This document shows, piece after piece, positions 11,030-22,909 of a DNA stretch of 64,000 nt. The notes below the pieces were generated by a model. That model had not been told where the DNA came from and made no database searches. It saw only the letters and a list, made by a program, of their open reading frames with translations. The DNA comes from Pholiota molesta (taxonomy: Eukaryota; Basidiomycota; Agaricomycetes; Agaricales; Strophariaceae): NCBI GenBank assembly GCA_014925825.1, contig JACGCK010000204.1:1-64000 (forward strand), in the 5' to 3' direction. The number at the start of each line of letters is the position of its first letter. Positions within the stretch are counted from its first letter, which is position 1. Position numbers and translations under genes: made by a program.

Positions 11030-11978
11030 ATGGCAAAAACGAACAACAATAACCGTCCAAAAGGGCAGGCAGAAAGGTGAGTTCGATCACTGTTCACGTT
11101 TAACTTTCCTCTTTTAACATTCTTCTCTTCAACGCAGCCCGAAACACGTTGTTGGTACACCCACCGTCATGTCAGTGTGTTATCACAAAATATTGTGATG
11201 CTCGCCCACTCACGATATGCGGTAGATTGTTCGGAGAGACTGGATGTGGAAAGAGTCATGTAAGACGAGCAATTGAGCCTCAGACTAATGAGGCGTACTC
11301 AGACTCTTTATCCAGTTCATATCCGTTGCTGGGAAGCCCAAGCTCAGCCCTTTACCCACTCTCGGCGAATCGGGCAGTTTGCATGCATGCACAACATCCG
11401 TGGCGCCCTTCAAAGTGGAAAAGTCCGCAACCTGTGTCCAACTCGTTGATACGCCAGGATTCAATAACACAAAAAATATTCCCAACCACGAGATTGCTGG
11501 TGTAATTATAGAATGGTTACAGGAAGAGTGGGTAAAATTCGCAATCCTTCAGTCTTCTTCATTTAATAATCTTTGGTCTTACGCTTGTAGGCCAGAAACC
11601 ACAATAGCTGGCATTCTTTATCTGCAAGACACCAACAGTCCAAGTACGCCGGCGTATAAGGAAAACATAACCAACGCGTTTCCTGGTGCTCAGTGGATTA
11701 CTTGGTCGTCGGTTGTTAATGAAAATTTGAATTCCGTGGCAGGGGGCCATTCATTCGACAACACAAACGATTCCGCCTGGAGGATCATAACGGCCATGCT
11801 AGAGACATCGAAAGGCACGAAGCTGACGCGAGGTCAACTGGCGAAAGATTTGATGGACATATCTGGCTACAAGCCAAAGAAAGCTCCCTTCACCTTTCGG
11901 TGAGTTTGGACAGACTGTCATAATGGAGTTCTTCTATGCTAACATCCTTTCAGTGGATTATTTCGTTCTAAGAGCTAA
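11030..11978 (+). CDS. AIG1-like small GTPase, cluster copy 4
   Basis: Exons 11030-11076, 11138-11176, 11226-11259, 11316-11527, 11591-11899 and 11954-11978 give 221 residues. The P-loop LFGETGCGKSH and G3 DTPGFNN are as in copy 3. The proteins are alike along their whole length (for example NITxAFPGAQWITWSSV), so copies 3 and 4 are the youngest pair. The spliced C-terminus is GLFRSKS. No disruption is seen. Confidence 0.75.
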
Positions 11979-13455
11979 ATGTGGCGACTTGTGGAAGTAG
12001 GGGTCGAGACGGCGCGGGCTGGGGTAGATCTGTTGTCATTCTTGACCGAGCGTGTTATTTTCTGTAGGAGGTCGATCAAACAACAACGTGATGCGTGTGC
12101 GTCGTCTATGGGATGTAAGGAGTGTAGCGACTCAAAAAGTCCAGAGTCTGAGCGTTGGCCTGGAACGATTATGCTGAGGTTCTGTTGCTTCCTGTGATAG
12201 CTTGTCCGATTTTTGCGGGAACGAGTGCCTATGGAGGTGGGGAAACTGTTTCAATGGCGATCGACTGGGGAACATCAACAGGCTGCTCGAAACGTGGTAT
12301 GCTTCCCATACATATCGGGGGCAGATGTAATTGAGGCGACAGCAAGAAGTTTTCCGAGAAGCTTGATGTCGTTTGCTAATCATGTCATCTGGGAGGCAGG
12401 AGGCAGTCCATTGGACCCCTCCGCTAGTGGTCTATCGGATATCCAGAGTTTGCGAGTGTCATTGGGCATCTGAATCGAAGACAGCGCTGGCGGTGCAAGT
12501 GAAAGTGCACAGTACCGAAAATAGATGCTGACCCAGAAGAGCGAGATGATTTGGAGTTATGCATAAGTAGCCGGATATTGAAGAACCTCAACAAGCGCTC
12601 CTCAATGCGTGGTGGGCGTCCTGTGCATATCAGTAATTATTCATTCGCCGCAGACATGATTGAAGCGACAGCAAGAAGTCTCCGAGACAACTCCGAGAAG
12701 CTCGATGTCGTTTGCTAATCAGACTAGCCTCACACTGGACAGTGGACAGCCTGAGCACATTTCGATTCGGGGTGACGGTATGAGCGAGTTCTCTTCACAT
12801 TGATGGACTAGCGGTTTCGACAGGCTACCGGTGTATAGCGGGCACGCAGCAGAAGACGACAGTGGCAGTGGCAATAGCGACAGGCTAGTGCATGATGAGT
12901 CGTCACCAAGCTTGATGGGAGCGAAAGCACGAAATTTATGAGATTCCCGACGAAACGAGTCGGTACCCTTGTTGAAGAACCTGCACCCAGGAATGTAAGG
13001 GTACATACGGGTTGTCAGTGAGCTATATGAAAAGGACGAACGTCAGCGTTGGGCATTAGGTGATGCGGTTGTCGTGTGTGGGACCTGGGTGGAGTGAACC
13101 ATGTTGAAATTTAGATAGATGAACAATAGATGAATGATGAATCGATGAAAGTGGGGCAAATAGGTTGCAACTAGTGACTAGAGGTGACTAGTCTGACTGT
13201 TTTGTTCTTCTAAGTGCTTGATTAAAAGGACAACGTGTTGGCGATACCACTGATGAGCGCTGAGCTGAGGGCTGGCTGAGGATACGTCCGAAAGGAGTGC
13301 CAGTTGTTCAGTTTGTGATTTTAGGTTGATTTTAACGTGATGAGTATTACTATTAGTATTTGCCAGAAAAGGCGAAAACGTGACATGTTGTACATACATA
13401 GTGACGTCGATCGGGGCAATGATGCCGGCGAGTGTTGACTTCTCTTCTTCCCTCC
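11979..13455. other. Intergenic with a small direct repeat; no gene seen
   Basis: The 12329-12381 segment (ACAGCAAGAAGT ... GATGTCGTTTGCTAATC) recurs at about 12659-12720. Short open frames occur on both strands but none shows a domain, splice-linked continuation or biased codon use that I trust. Confidence 0.5.
13373..13425 (+). repeat. Dispersed GTGAC element, copy 3, just upstream of a gene
   Basis: Combines the left part of copy 1 with the right part of copy 2 and ends about 30 bp before the ATG of the secreted membrane protein gene. Confidence 0.5.
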
Positions 13456-16400
13456 ATGGCGTCCTCCACACTACGCAGACGCACCCACCGACTGCCAGCC
13501 CGTTCAGCGACATCGTCTCCTTCCTCCTCGCTATCTCTCGCCCTCAATATCGTTCTCAGCGCCGCAGCCGCCGCGCTGCTCCCCTCCGCTCACGCATACA
13601 CATGGAATTTCGCGAACACCCCGACCCAGTGTGGGACGCTCACCGTCACCATCGCAGACTCCAACTCGAAGGGCAAGGGTAAAGGGGACAGCAGCAGTGG
13701 GACACCACCGTACCGTATACTCATCCTGCCTTTTGGATCCAGCCCGCTTCCAAACACTATCGAGGCGCGGAGGATCATGGATATCCCGTTTCCGGGAAAC
13801 GCGACCCAGGTGTCGTTCACGCTGCCGTATCCTGAAAACTCACAGTTCGTTGCTGTGGTGAGTTCCGCCTTTCTTTCTTTACTCTTTTTTTCTTCTTTCT
13901 TTTTCTTTGGATGTTCGTTTTTATGTTACTCGCTCCACTGTACCGCTCTGCCCCGCTACCCAGTCTCCGCGAATCCAATCGCACTCTCAAGCCTCGACAC
14001 ATCCCGCTTCCCTCAGCCCGATCCTCCGAATACTGCCCGTTCCATTTCGTGTGCCCCTAGCGTCTCCAACATTTGCGCTTCACAACCCCCATCTCGCTCC
14101 ACCCGCCAACTCCCACCCCACCTGCGACACAGCGCGCCACCTCCCCTAGCCCTCCTTAGACTTATTCGCGGTCCGGCGCGGCGCTGTGAACGCACAACTC
14201 CTTCCTGCGGGACGTGGAATGCGTTTCCCATATTGCAGTCACACTGCGGCATACATTGCCCGCTCCGCTGGGATTGAAATTGGGATATGGATGGGATGGA
14301 CCTGACCGGCTACAATTACGGCCGTGCTGCGATAGCACGATAGTCCTGGGCAGCCCCGGGTGGCTAGCTCGCGCCTAGTGCTGGAACGCTCACGCCGGTG
14401 CTTGTCATGGGCTCGCCCCGTGGGCTTAAAAAAGGGCCTTCGATATCATCGGGCCCCGTTTTGGGAGATACGGTCTCTGTATGCCTGTGTTGTCGCGTGT
14501 GGACCAATCCTTCTCGCGCCGACGCTGCGCCATCCCACTGCCGTCTGCACGTCGTCGACGCAGCGCAAGCGCGGATGAGCGAGATTAGACGACAGCGCCT
14601 ATCTATGTATCGTCGTCGGCAACGCCTCGTCACCAGAGCGCTATCTGTGCCGCAACTCAGCCCCCCACGTCAATGGTGCCGTCACGTTGATCGTCCTCCC
14701 TTATCAGCCTCCATTCGTGTCTTTCGCGCCTAAATATAGCGCGTGGGGCTAGGAGGGAAGAGCGTGCATAGCACCGGTGGGCGTGCGCAGTCCTTCGCCT
14801 TCGCGACTTCTTTTCCGTGTTCGTGGGCGACGATTTTGTGATCCCCCATCGCGCATCATCGCCTGGTGGGTTTCTGCAGCTGCGCGCCGAGAACACCGGT
14901 TTTCCTATACCTATTCGACTTCGCCAGCTCCACCGCGGATATGGACGCGGATGTACCGTCTGTGGCAACCATCAGCCTCCTGCGCCTCCTGCCTTACGCC
15001 CATCTCCATACACCTCGCCTCGCCTCGCCTCGCTTCAAGTTGTTGGTTGACAGAGATGGCGCTGGGTCTATTCATGGCGGTTGCGCCGCAGCCCCGCTAT
15101 GCTATGCGTGGCCTGGTCGCATCTCGTTGATCGCCCCATCGCCCATCAGCTACAATCTGCCAATGATCGCGCTAGGACATATGTTAGTGCAGACCGGGAA
15201 TAGCGTCGGCGATGGTGGTTATGCGTATGCTTGGCGCTGTATTTTGGCGCGCTGGGATACGGGTGTGCTGGGGTAGATGGGCTGCGCAGTGTGGTTTTTT
15301 TTTGGCTGTTCGCTTTAGGGTCGTGTGTGGTCCAAGGGAAATTGGGGACAAGAGGAGGTGGAAGGCGTTCATTTCCGCGTGTGGACGGCGCTTTATTATT
15401 ATCTGATCGATGGCTGAGCCAGTCAGGCTAAGGACGCGAAGGATCACCGACGACCTGGAAGGATGATTGCGCTGGGGTGCGACGATTGGATGCTCTTCAT
15501 TCTCGTTTCATTTCGTTTTCCTTCGTCTGATTTACTTTCGTTGCCTTTTTTCTTGCGTCCATTTGTCCTGCTTATTTTCTGAATCGGAGGAACTAACCAT
15601 TTTTTTCCCTCACAGGTCAGCGATGCAACAGGGTTCGGTTCAGGCGGCACGAGCGTCGCCGCGCAGGTGACGGCGTCGAACAACGCGACGTGTTTCGACG
15701 CGACCAAATCCGTCCAGCCGCTGTTCGTGTTCTCCATCAACCCGCTGTACCAGATCGTGCAGTGCACGGATACGCGGATATGGTGGGACCCTACGACGGT
15801 GCAGGGGTGCGTTTCCTCTCTCTCTCCCCCCCCCCCCTCATCTCTTTCAAGTGATTTTTCTTTCTCTCCATCTGATCGCCGTGTGTATGCTATAGCACAC
15901 CCAATTTCCTGGGCATCATCCCTGGTGGAGAGTCGTTTGCGATCCCCGAGGGCCCGATCACGAATGTCACGGAGCAGGGCACGGGGTTCACGTGGAAGCC
16001 GCCTCTGCGCGGCGGGACGACGCTCATCCTCGTGGGCGGGGACGCGCGGGGCAACGGGACGGCGGGCAGCGCGCTGAACTCGGTGTCGTCCGGGATCAAC
16101 AACGACGGGAGCTGTTTGTCGGACAGCAGTCCGAGCTCGACGCCAGGCAGCCCGGCAGGCGGCAGCTATCCGACGTCGAATAGCGGAGGGTGAGTGCAAG
16201 GCGTCCATGTCTATGTGTGGTGGTGGTGCTCTGGCGCGCTGTGATGCTCACGTTGATGCTTCTGTTTTTCAAAGCACGACCGGCAGCGGCGGTGCGACGA
16301 ATGTCGGCGGGATCGTGGGCGGCGTGATCGGCGGCCTCGCACTGATCATCATCGCGCTCATCCTCTTCTGGGTCTACCGCCGGCGCGGGCGCACGCAGAA

Positions 16401-16896
16401 GCGGTACAAGGAGCGCCCGGACCTGATCAACGCGGACGACGACGACGAAGACGAAGAGGGCGACGGGCCGCGCGCGACGCACGGTCCGGGAAGCGCGCGG
16501 CGCAACGAGCTGCCGCAGTACTACCAGCCGGAGCCGTTCATGGTGCCGGACCCGACGCTCGACGGCACGAGCTCGCTGCACGGCGGGACGCAGACGGGGA
16601 CGGGGACGATGACGGACGACGCGGAGGGCCGGCGCCCGCTGAGCGGCGCGACGTCGAGCTTCTACACGCGCGCGACGACGCCGGACGCGGCGTCGTCTGC
16701 GCTCGGCGGTGGCGGCGGCGCGGGGGAGCGGCGGAAGGGGGGCGCGCCGAGGCCGATGCGCGCGGTGAATATTATACAACATGATGATGCGGGCCCGAGC
16801 CTGCCGCCGGAGGAGCCGGAGACGATTGAGCTGCCGCCGGCGTATACGGCGCTGGGGCAGCGGAAGGCGGGCGGTGGGGAGGATGCTGCGTCTTGA
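13456..16896 (+). CDS. Secreted-type single-pass membrane protein, Ser/Gly-rich, acidic tail
   Basis: Exons 13456-13857, 15616-15806, 15896-16189 and 16275-16896 join in frame to 502 residues. A signal peptide (about residues 20-48, Ala/Leu-rich, ending SAHA) is followed by an extracellular region with several N-glycosylation sequons and spaced Cys. A Ser/Gly/Pro spacer leads to one membrane helix (GGLALIIIALILFWVY, about 312-328), then RRRGR and an acidic DDDDEDEEGD segment. The intracellular tail is disordered and ends PPAYTALGQRK. This layout is common in basidiomycete surface or sensor-like proteins; function unknown. Intron 1 is exceptionally long (1758 nt). ATG 13456 is chosen because it begins the signal peptide. 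Confidence 0.8.
13858..15615 (+). other. 1758-nt intron 1 of the membrane protein gene
   Basis: Bounded by GTGAGT and CACAG, with both exons in phase (V-V-S-D). Other introns in this window are mostly 43-90 nt. I see no second gene, transposase frame or terminal repeats inside it. Its GC content resembles the surroundings. Confidence 0.6.
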
Positions 16897-19016
16897 GCTG
16901 TGAGTTCGGGCTTGGGGCGATGGGCACGAGGCATGGGAGCAGGGGGTATGTTGGCTTTTTGTTTTTTTTCCTTAATGGTGCTTTTTGATTCTGCTGGCGG
17001 TTGTGCACTGGATAATGTTTTGTTTTTGCTGCGCTTGGCGCTCTTCGATGGGCATCTTTTGCTTATTTACTAATCTGCGTCGACGTATTTCACCCACGGC
17101 GCACGTATCCTCTTCTTTCGTCTTTTGTTTTCATGCAATTAGTGCTGCCTGTTTTCTTTAGTAGTTACTTATGTTCGGCCCAGCCAGCTACCCTCTCTTG
17201 CTCAGCTTCTGTCTCCTCCATACCTATCCTCCTTCCGCTTGCACCCCACCCCTCCTCCAACAATCTTCCGACTACCCAAAATCATCTGCGACATTTTGAT
17301 ATCCATCCCACCTCCCATCCCTTCTCATCTTGTCTTCCGATAACCCCGCCCATCCACGACCCTTTATATCCCACATCGCCCCATTCTTACCGATACCACG
17401 ACCACACATCATAGCCCTACGCCTTTCTTCACAAGCGAGCATTCGGTTGTTTGGCTGGTTGAGCAGCTGTTGCGTCAGGTGTCTACTTAATTGGCGCCTG
17501 CCCAAGCGCTCGTCTCTTGATGGCATTAATTCAACGAAGCGTGCCTTCGACCCTCGACTACTTACCACCATACCCCACTCACAGGTTCATGAACGACGTT
17601 CTGGACCTCGGATATATCTTTGGACTGGAAACGCAACATGTAAAAGAACATTACGATTCATCCACTTTCCCATCTTTTTAAAGCCCCTTCTTCCAAGTTC
17701 CTATATCTGTTCAGCTACGATTGCAAGTATCTTACACGTTCCCTTTCGTTATTATGTTCCTTCCATGTTCTGCTGCCTGCGAAAATGCCGCGCTCGAATA
17801 ATTCCGGTGCGCATTCTGTTGTTTTTCGCCCAGCCCATCATTTACGATATCTGTTTTTTTTTTCTCTTTCTCGCTATGTTTATCTAGTTCTCTAGGGCAT
17901 CTTCCTCAAATGATACCAACTCTCAGAAATTGGTTGGATGAGATCTGTGCACGGAGACCATGAGCGGATTCCACGGCGTACTGCGTCATCTTTCTTCGAG
18001 GAACCCTTATGCTTATGCGTAATAATTTTGGTCTCTGTTGCCCGTCTGACCTTGCAATGGATGCTTTGAACCTGGCATAGCCTTCTGGTATGCCCAACAG
18101 TGCTTCCTTGAACATGAATCAAACATAGCATCGCGTTATCTGAGCTGTGTAGAGAGAGGAATTCATATCCGGGTATTACGATCGACGGCGAGCTTTCATA
18201 GACACTACATGTGCGCGTGCATCTCGGAATCAACACGCGTCGCGCATGCGCATCAACACGCGCGCTGCTCGCAACGCGCAGGATGATAACGCAAAGTTCC
18301 CAAGGCATAGCCCGCTCCTAACACCTGGCTCGGGCTCTTGCTGATTCCTAACAGCCTGATACACGTCTCAGCATCAACGAGTCTATCCGCCAACACAACG
18401 CAGCAGATGTGCGGTTTCCCTGCTGGCGTCCTCGTGGGCTGCGGCACATGCCTCCAGCCGCCCGCTCTTGCGATACGCGATCGGCAGGGCAAAAGCTGGC
18501 AAAAAAGGTGTTGTATCTCAATTGTATAGTCCATTATTTTCCCGTAGCAACTCTTCGGCGTACCCGCGTGCGCTGTATCTGTGTTTCTTTTTGAACAATA
18601 CAAATGAGCTTGTATATAAGCGCAAATTATGAGAGGACAAGGTCGACCGATGTGCCGGACTGAGAAGATGCAATGTTGATGCAGGGTCCCGGACAATACG
18701 CCTCGAGGCAGCCTCGCGTTTGGCAGGCCGCAAAAAATTGAAATGAAAATGCATCATCTAATCTCAGGGATATAAGTCGACCCATCCTTCCTCCCAACTC
18801 TGACCGTAACCCAATCTCCCTCCACGCACACCACAGCCTGCCCATCTTATCCAATGTAGGTTGCACGTCTTTTACAGCCTGGAGGAAATACTGATGACAT
18901 CGGGCCGTTCATTAGCACCTTTCAGTTTCTTCATTCGACTCCGCTACTTTGTCTGCCGCCGCTCACACACACACACACACACACCAGCCTCCACACTTCT
19001 TCTGAAAGTACTAGCC
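16897..19016. other. Intergenic; pyrimidine-rich, (CA)n near right end
   Basis: No supported gene. The part after 16897 is probably 3' UTR. A (CA)n microsatellite lies at 18964-18984, just upstream of the next gene. Confidence 0.5.
18964..18984. repeat. (CA)n microsatellite
   Basis: About ten uninterrupted CA units, 33 bp before the ATG at 19017. Confidence 0.9.
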
Positions 19017-19518
19017 ATGTCGACCCAGGAGGATTCTACTATCGTCGTGCGTATTCTTTGTTCATGTCCCAAAGTTGCATGTGCTCATTGCGAATGCATC
19101 CCATATCCACTTCAAATTCGCCCCTAACTCGTGTCACTGTTCACTTGACTCTTTCCCTGCGACTACGACCTCCACGCAACTTTCACTCGACTACAGCCAG
19201 GAGATATTGTTGCAGTGCGCCATGGCCTGAAGGGCAGGCAGGAGGGCCTCGTCATTGGCTCGCACTATGATTACGCTGTACGTGCGCTTTCCTCATACTA
19301 TTACGTATCAATCCCGTCTTCAGGCTCTCGTCGCCTTCCACGCGGATGTACTAACCTCAATTGTTCGTCCTTAGGGCCGCCAGATCGTCGAAGTGCAGCT
19401 CGAGGGCGAGCTCTTCCATGCATGGTACCCCACCGTCACCCACGTGCGGCGCACCATCTCGTACTCGCAACCCTCAGTCAGTCGCCGTCGCACCGTTGAG
19501 CGCCGGGTGTACTGGTGA
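19017..19518 (+). CDS. Small conserved-looking protein, 84 aa
   Basis: Three exons (19017-19046, 19197-19277, 19375-19518), all joined in phase 0, with GTGCGT...CTACAG and GTACGT...CCTTAG introns. The product has the pattern PGDIVAVRHGLKGRQEG, a GSHYDYA turn and a VEVQLEGELFHAWYP strand, ending basic (SRRRTVERRVYW). Alternating hydrophobic strands with glycine turns suggest a small beta-barrel (SH3/KOW-like), but I cannot name a family. Clean splicing and codon use make it a likely real gene despite its size. Confidence 0.6.
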
Positions 19519-22500
19519 TCAGAGCTCCATGTACCACGGATGACAATTGACGAACTTGGAAACAAAAGTATCAAGTTTATCAGGATCGTCCACGTTATTC
19601 CCTCTCATTTTTTTACTCTCATGGCACGGAACATTCAATGACGATGGAACTTTACGCCCCGGATTGCGCATAGGCGTAAACAATGTCCAAATTTTTCTCT
19701 GTTCTCTTCATCCAACCCTTGTACATATATTATGACTTTACATACACATCACACTACTTTCATGGCCAGTGGGCCGGCGTACATATACATAGAGTCTAAG
19801 GTCTTTTTGTTTGACGAACAGAGAGAATGACAATTATCGTTTTATTTATCGGTATTCAATAACGTTCCAGTTCTTCGCATAAATTATGTTTGAACTTTTT
19901 CTGTGCAGGAATGAACGAGCTTGTACTGTTGGGAGCGCGAGTCCTTTGAAAGCATCACGAGTGGGTGCTTCGGACAGGCTTTTCCGAAGTTTTCGAGTTC
20001 TTGAATTGTTGATCGCTATCCGGCATTGGTCGTTCGTTGACGTCTCTTACCTATCCACTATGTATCTTTGAATTTTATTCTCATCTGAGATCTCGAGTAC
20101 GTATGTCATGCATTTGTGCTGCGCTTCAAGGAAACTAAAGATTCTCGCCTTTCCGTCATATAAGCTTCCATAGCGCAGCGCTGAAACCTATCTGATACCG
20201 ACAAGGCCTTGAAGGTCTAAATCGGGCACATTCCGGCTGCTCATCCTCTGAAGTAAGTACGCCCTTCGAGTCCTCCGCATGATCATTTTCAATATTAACC
20301 CGCTCGCCATCTGTCATTCATGTTAATGTTATTCGACAGATCAACCTGTTTGTTTCATGTCTATTGCTTGACTCGTCTCGAAGATGGTGAGCGATAAATT
20401 TAGGAAAATGAAAAGCCTTGTCTATGTATTACCCTGCCTACATAGGACAAGCGCCCGGTTTATTTTAATCCGCCAAGGCGCTTGTCTCTCGGCTCCGCAT
20501 CGTGCCCACTGCGCTCTCCTTGCAACCCCGTCCTCGCTCCATCTTTGATGTCTTGCACCCTGATGGTTGGTAGGACTCGCAAGTATTCGTCGCATGTTTC
20601 CCCTTTGTCTGATGCACAGCTGCCCTAGCCTCTGGCCCGAATCCTCATCTTCCTTCCGTTGCCAGTGCCTGTCGGGCATGGCTCCTAATGATTGGGAATC
20701 GCAGCCCACATCGGTTCCCCAAGGGACTTACTTACTGCCAGGCCAACAGCCTGCCGGAGTTCCCTTACATTGCTATCACTAGCTACCATGTACATTGCAA
20801 TGCTATACTGATACTGTGCCTCTATCCGCTTCAACATTGATTCACACAAACGATACATTGACCTGCTACTTCGGCCAGAGGTTCCCAGTTCAGGACAAAG
20901 ATCAGATCAGATCAGCAAGGCTCGAATTCTCTTGCAGCCTTCAGTTTTGCAGTACTCTCAAAAAATCTCGAAACAACATTGGCGGCCAGAAGCTTACTGT
21001 CTCTCACATTCGCCGTCACTTAGGATCCAGAGGACGGCTTCGAGGATTTTTCGTCTGAGGCTGGTATTTTACTAACACGAAGTCTAGGTACTCGAGAAAA
21101 TTCAATTCAGAGAATTCCCGGAACAATTCGCGGTCTTTGTAGCCACCAATTGTGCTTCATAGTAGAAATCAGATCATCAAAATTGTACGAAAATTCCAAG
21201 AAAATTCTCGCCGGCGAGTCGAGAATAAGTCTCTCTGTTTGTTTGCCATACTATCTGAAAATACATTCTCTGAGTCCTCCATATGGTCGTTTTTAACATC
21301 AACCATCTGTCAATCCTACTATTACTCGACCCATGAGCTTGTTCATGGTTTAACGTACATCCCTCTGACTTGTATTGAAGAAGATGAAGGATTGATTTAG
21401 AGAGGTAGAATTTAGAAAGCATCTGACGTGGAAAACATGTTCAAGTTTATGCATTGCGTTGTCCGGTATAAGCGCCCATCGATTATTTGAATTTTCCAAG
21501 GCGCTCGGCGTGCCCACTTGCTATTCCTAACGACATGTGGAAGCTATTAGTAGACGCATTTTTTGGTTAAATTACAGCAAAGGATCACGGTGTTGGCTAC
21601 GGAAGTTTCTTTGAAGTACATATCCGCCCACACTGCCTTTCTTGCACACCTCATGCCACTAATACTTAGGTCTTGTCGCCCGTTGCCCAACATGTCAGTG
21701 ATGTCACCAAGATGTCACTCACTAAAATTAATTGAGTATCAATCAAGGTCAGCGATTGCAGCGGGTTTTACAGACGATGGGTTGCAATGCTCTACCTGCC
21801 TTATACCGAGCTTTATGTATTTGTCACAAGTTTCTCCAGGCTCTCGATTCAAACGGTCTGGCAGTGAGGATAACGGAAGATGGATAGTATGGAGTCGTTC
21901 CATGATCCATCGAGATAGATAGAACACTAGGCGAGTAGTTATTTTTGAGTAGGGCGCATAAACAATAGAATGATCATTCTATTTTTTGTCTTGAACGCTT
22001 TTCGCGTGCGTCGCCGTCAAATCATTCCATAGCCCAGTTGCCGGCTAAGGTCTGGCGCTGATGCACTGTGCCACCAGACAGTTCACTAAAATAGACCAGA
22101 TTATGTCAAAATGTCACGTTGTACATGCTTCAATCGTCAATGTAAACATCGGGTACAACGCTTCTTGACACCATCTGACACCATCTTGAACCCAACACCT
22201 TCATCTACACATTGCCTCTTCCACACTCGGCATACGGGATATCCAGAAGCCAACAATTTCCCTGGTCCCAAAGGTAGGGGACACCCTCGGTGTATACGAC
22301 GGGAAAATGAACGGTCTAATTGACAGCCAGAGTCCCCGCATCTAGTCATCAAGCACTTTGAGGGGCTATAGGTCTGCGTTGACGGCATACTTGTTATGAT
22401 GCATGAAGCTCATTAATTCATACAGGCATGTACATTGTACTCTATTGTATTGACCTTCATTGGTTTTCTCCAGGATGAGAAGTCACAGCCTCCAGGCACC

Positions 22501-22909
22501 CTTGGTAATAATATCGAGGCTGTTGGGACGTCGAAAGGCTCAGTACATATGCCTGTGGCAAGCCCATTTTGGAATCGGTTCCGGCGTGAACATTCGGGGC
22601 GCTCTTTGGAGTATCTTTCGGTGGATATCACCCAAGATAGACTGCGACTATAAGCGTATTTCTCGGGGACGGTCAAAAGCAGTTGTAAACGGTTTCATAA
22701 CTCATCGTTTTCTATTGCTTTACCCGCAGCATGGATTTGGGGACAATCTGAAAACAGAAGGCCGTCGGGTCTTGCAATAGTACACAGCCTTGTGGGGACA
22801 GATGAGTGTTCGTCGTAAATCGCACATATAAAATACAGGGAGTGCTGTCTCTCAAGTGTCAATTGGCAATTGTCGCTCATACCGATTACATTCTCTTCTC
22901 TAGTGCTGC
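19519..22909. other. Long intergenic stretch with a diverged internal duplication
   Basis: No gene found. The segment at about 20265-20510 recurs, diverged, at about 21265-21515. Shared words are GAGTCCTCC, CATCTGTCA and a terminal AAGCGCCC...CCAAGGCGCT inverted repeat. GCACTGTGCCACCA at about 22062 also occurs in each tandem unit (38192 in unit 1). Confidence 0.5.
20265..21515 (+). repeat. Diverged direct duplication with hairpin-forming ends
   Basis: Two copies of about 250 bp lie about 1 kb apart. Each ends in AAGCGCC...GGCGCT(T), able to form a 6-7 bp stem with an AT-rich loop. No coding content. Confidence 0.4.

Larger units (their letters stand above)
8640..12095 (+). repeat. Tandem duplication of about 1.75 kb carrying GTPase copies 3 and 4
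   Basis: Two direct units (about 8640-10365 and 10375-12095) share the upstream spacer, all exon-intron borders and the 3' flank (CTTGACCGAGCGT and ATCAAACAAC at 10311 and 12041). Confidence 0.7.

Noticed and set aside
13858..15615. Separate gene inside the long intron
   Set aside because: Frames on both strands are short, shift often and show no domain or splice-linked partner.
18253..18696. 147-codon minus-strand frame with several Cys (possible small secreted protein or hydrophobin)
   Set aside because: No signal peptide, Cys spacing does not match hydrophobins, no supporting splice sites.
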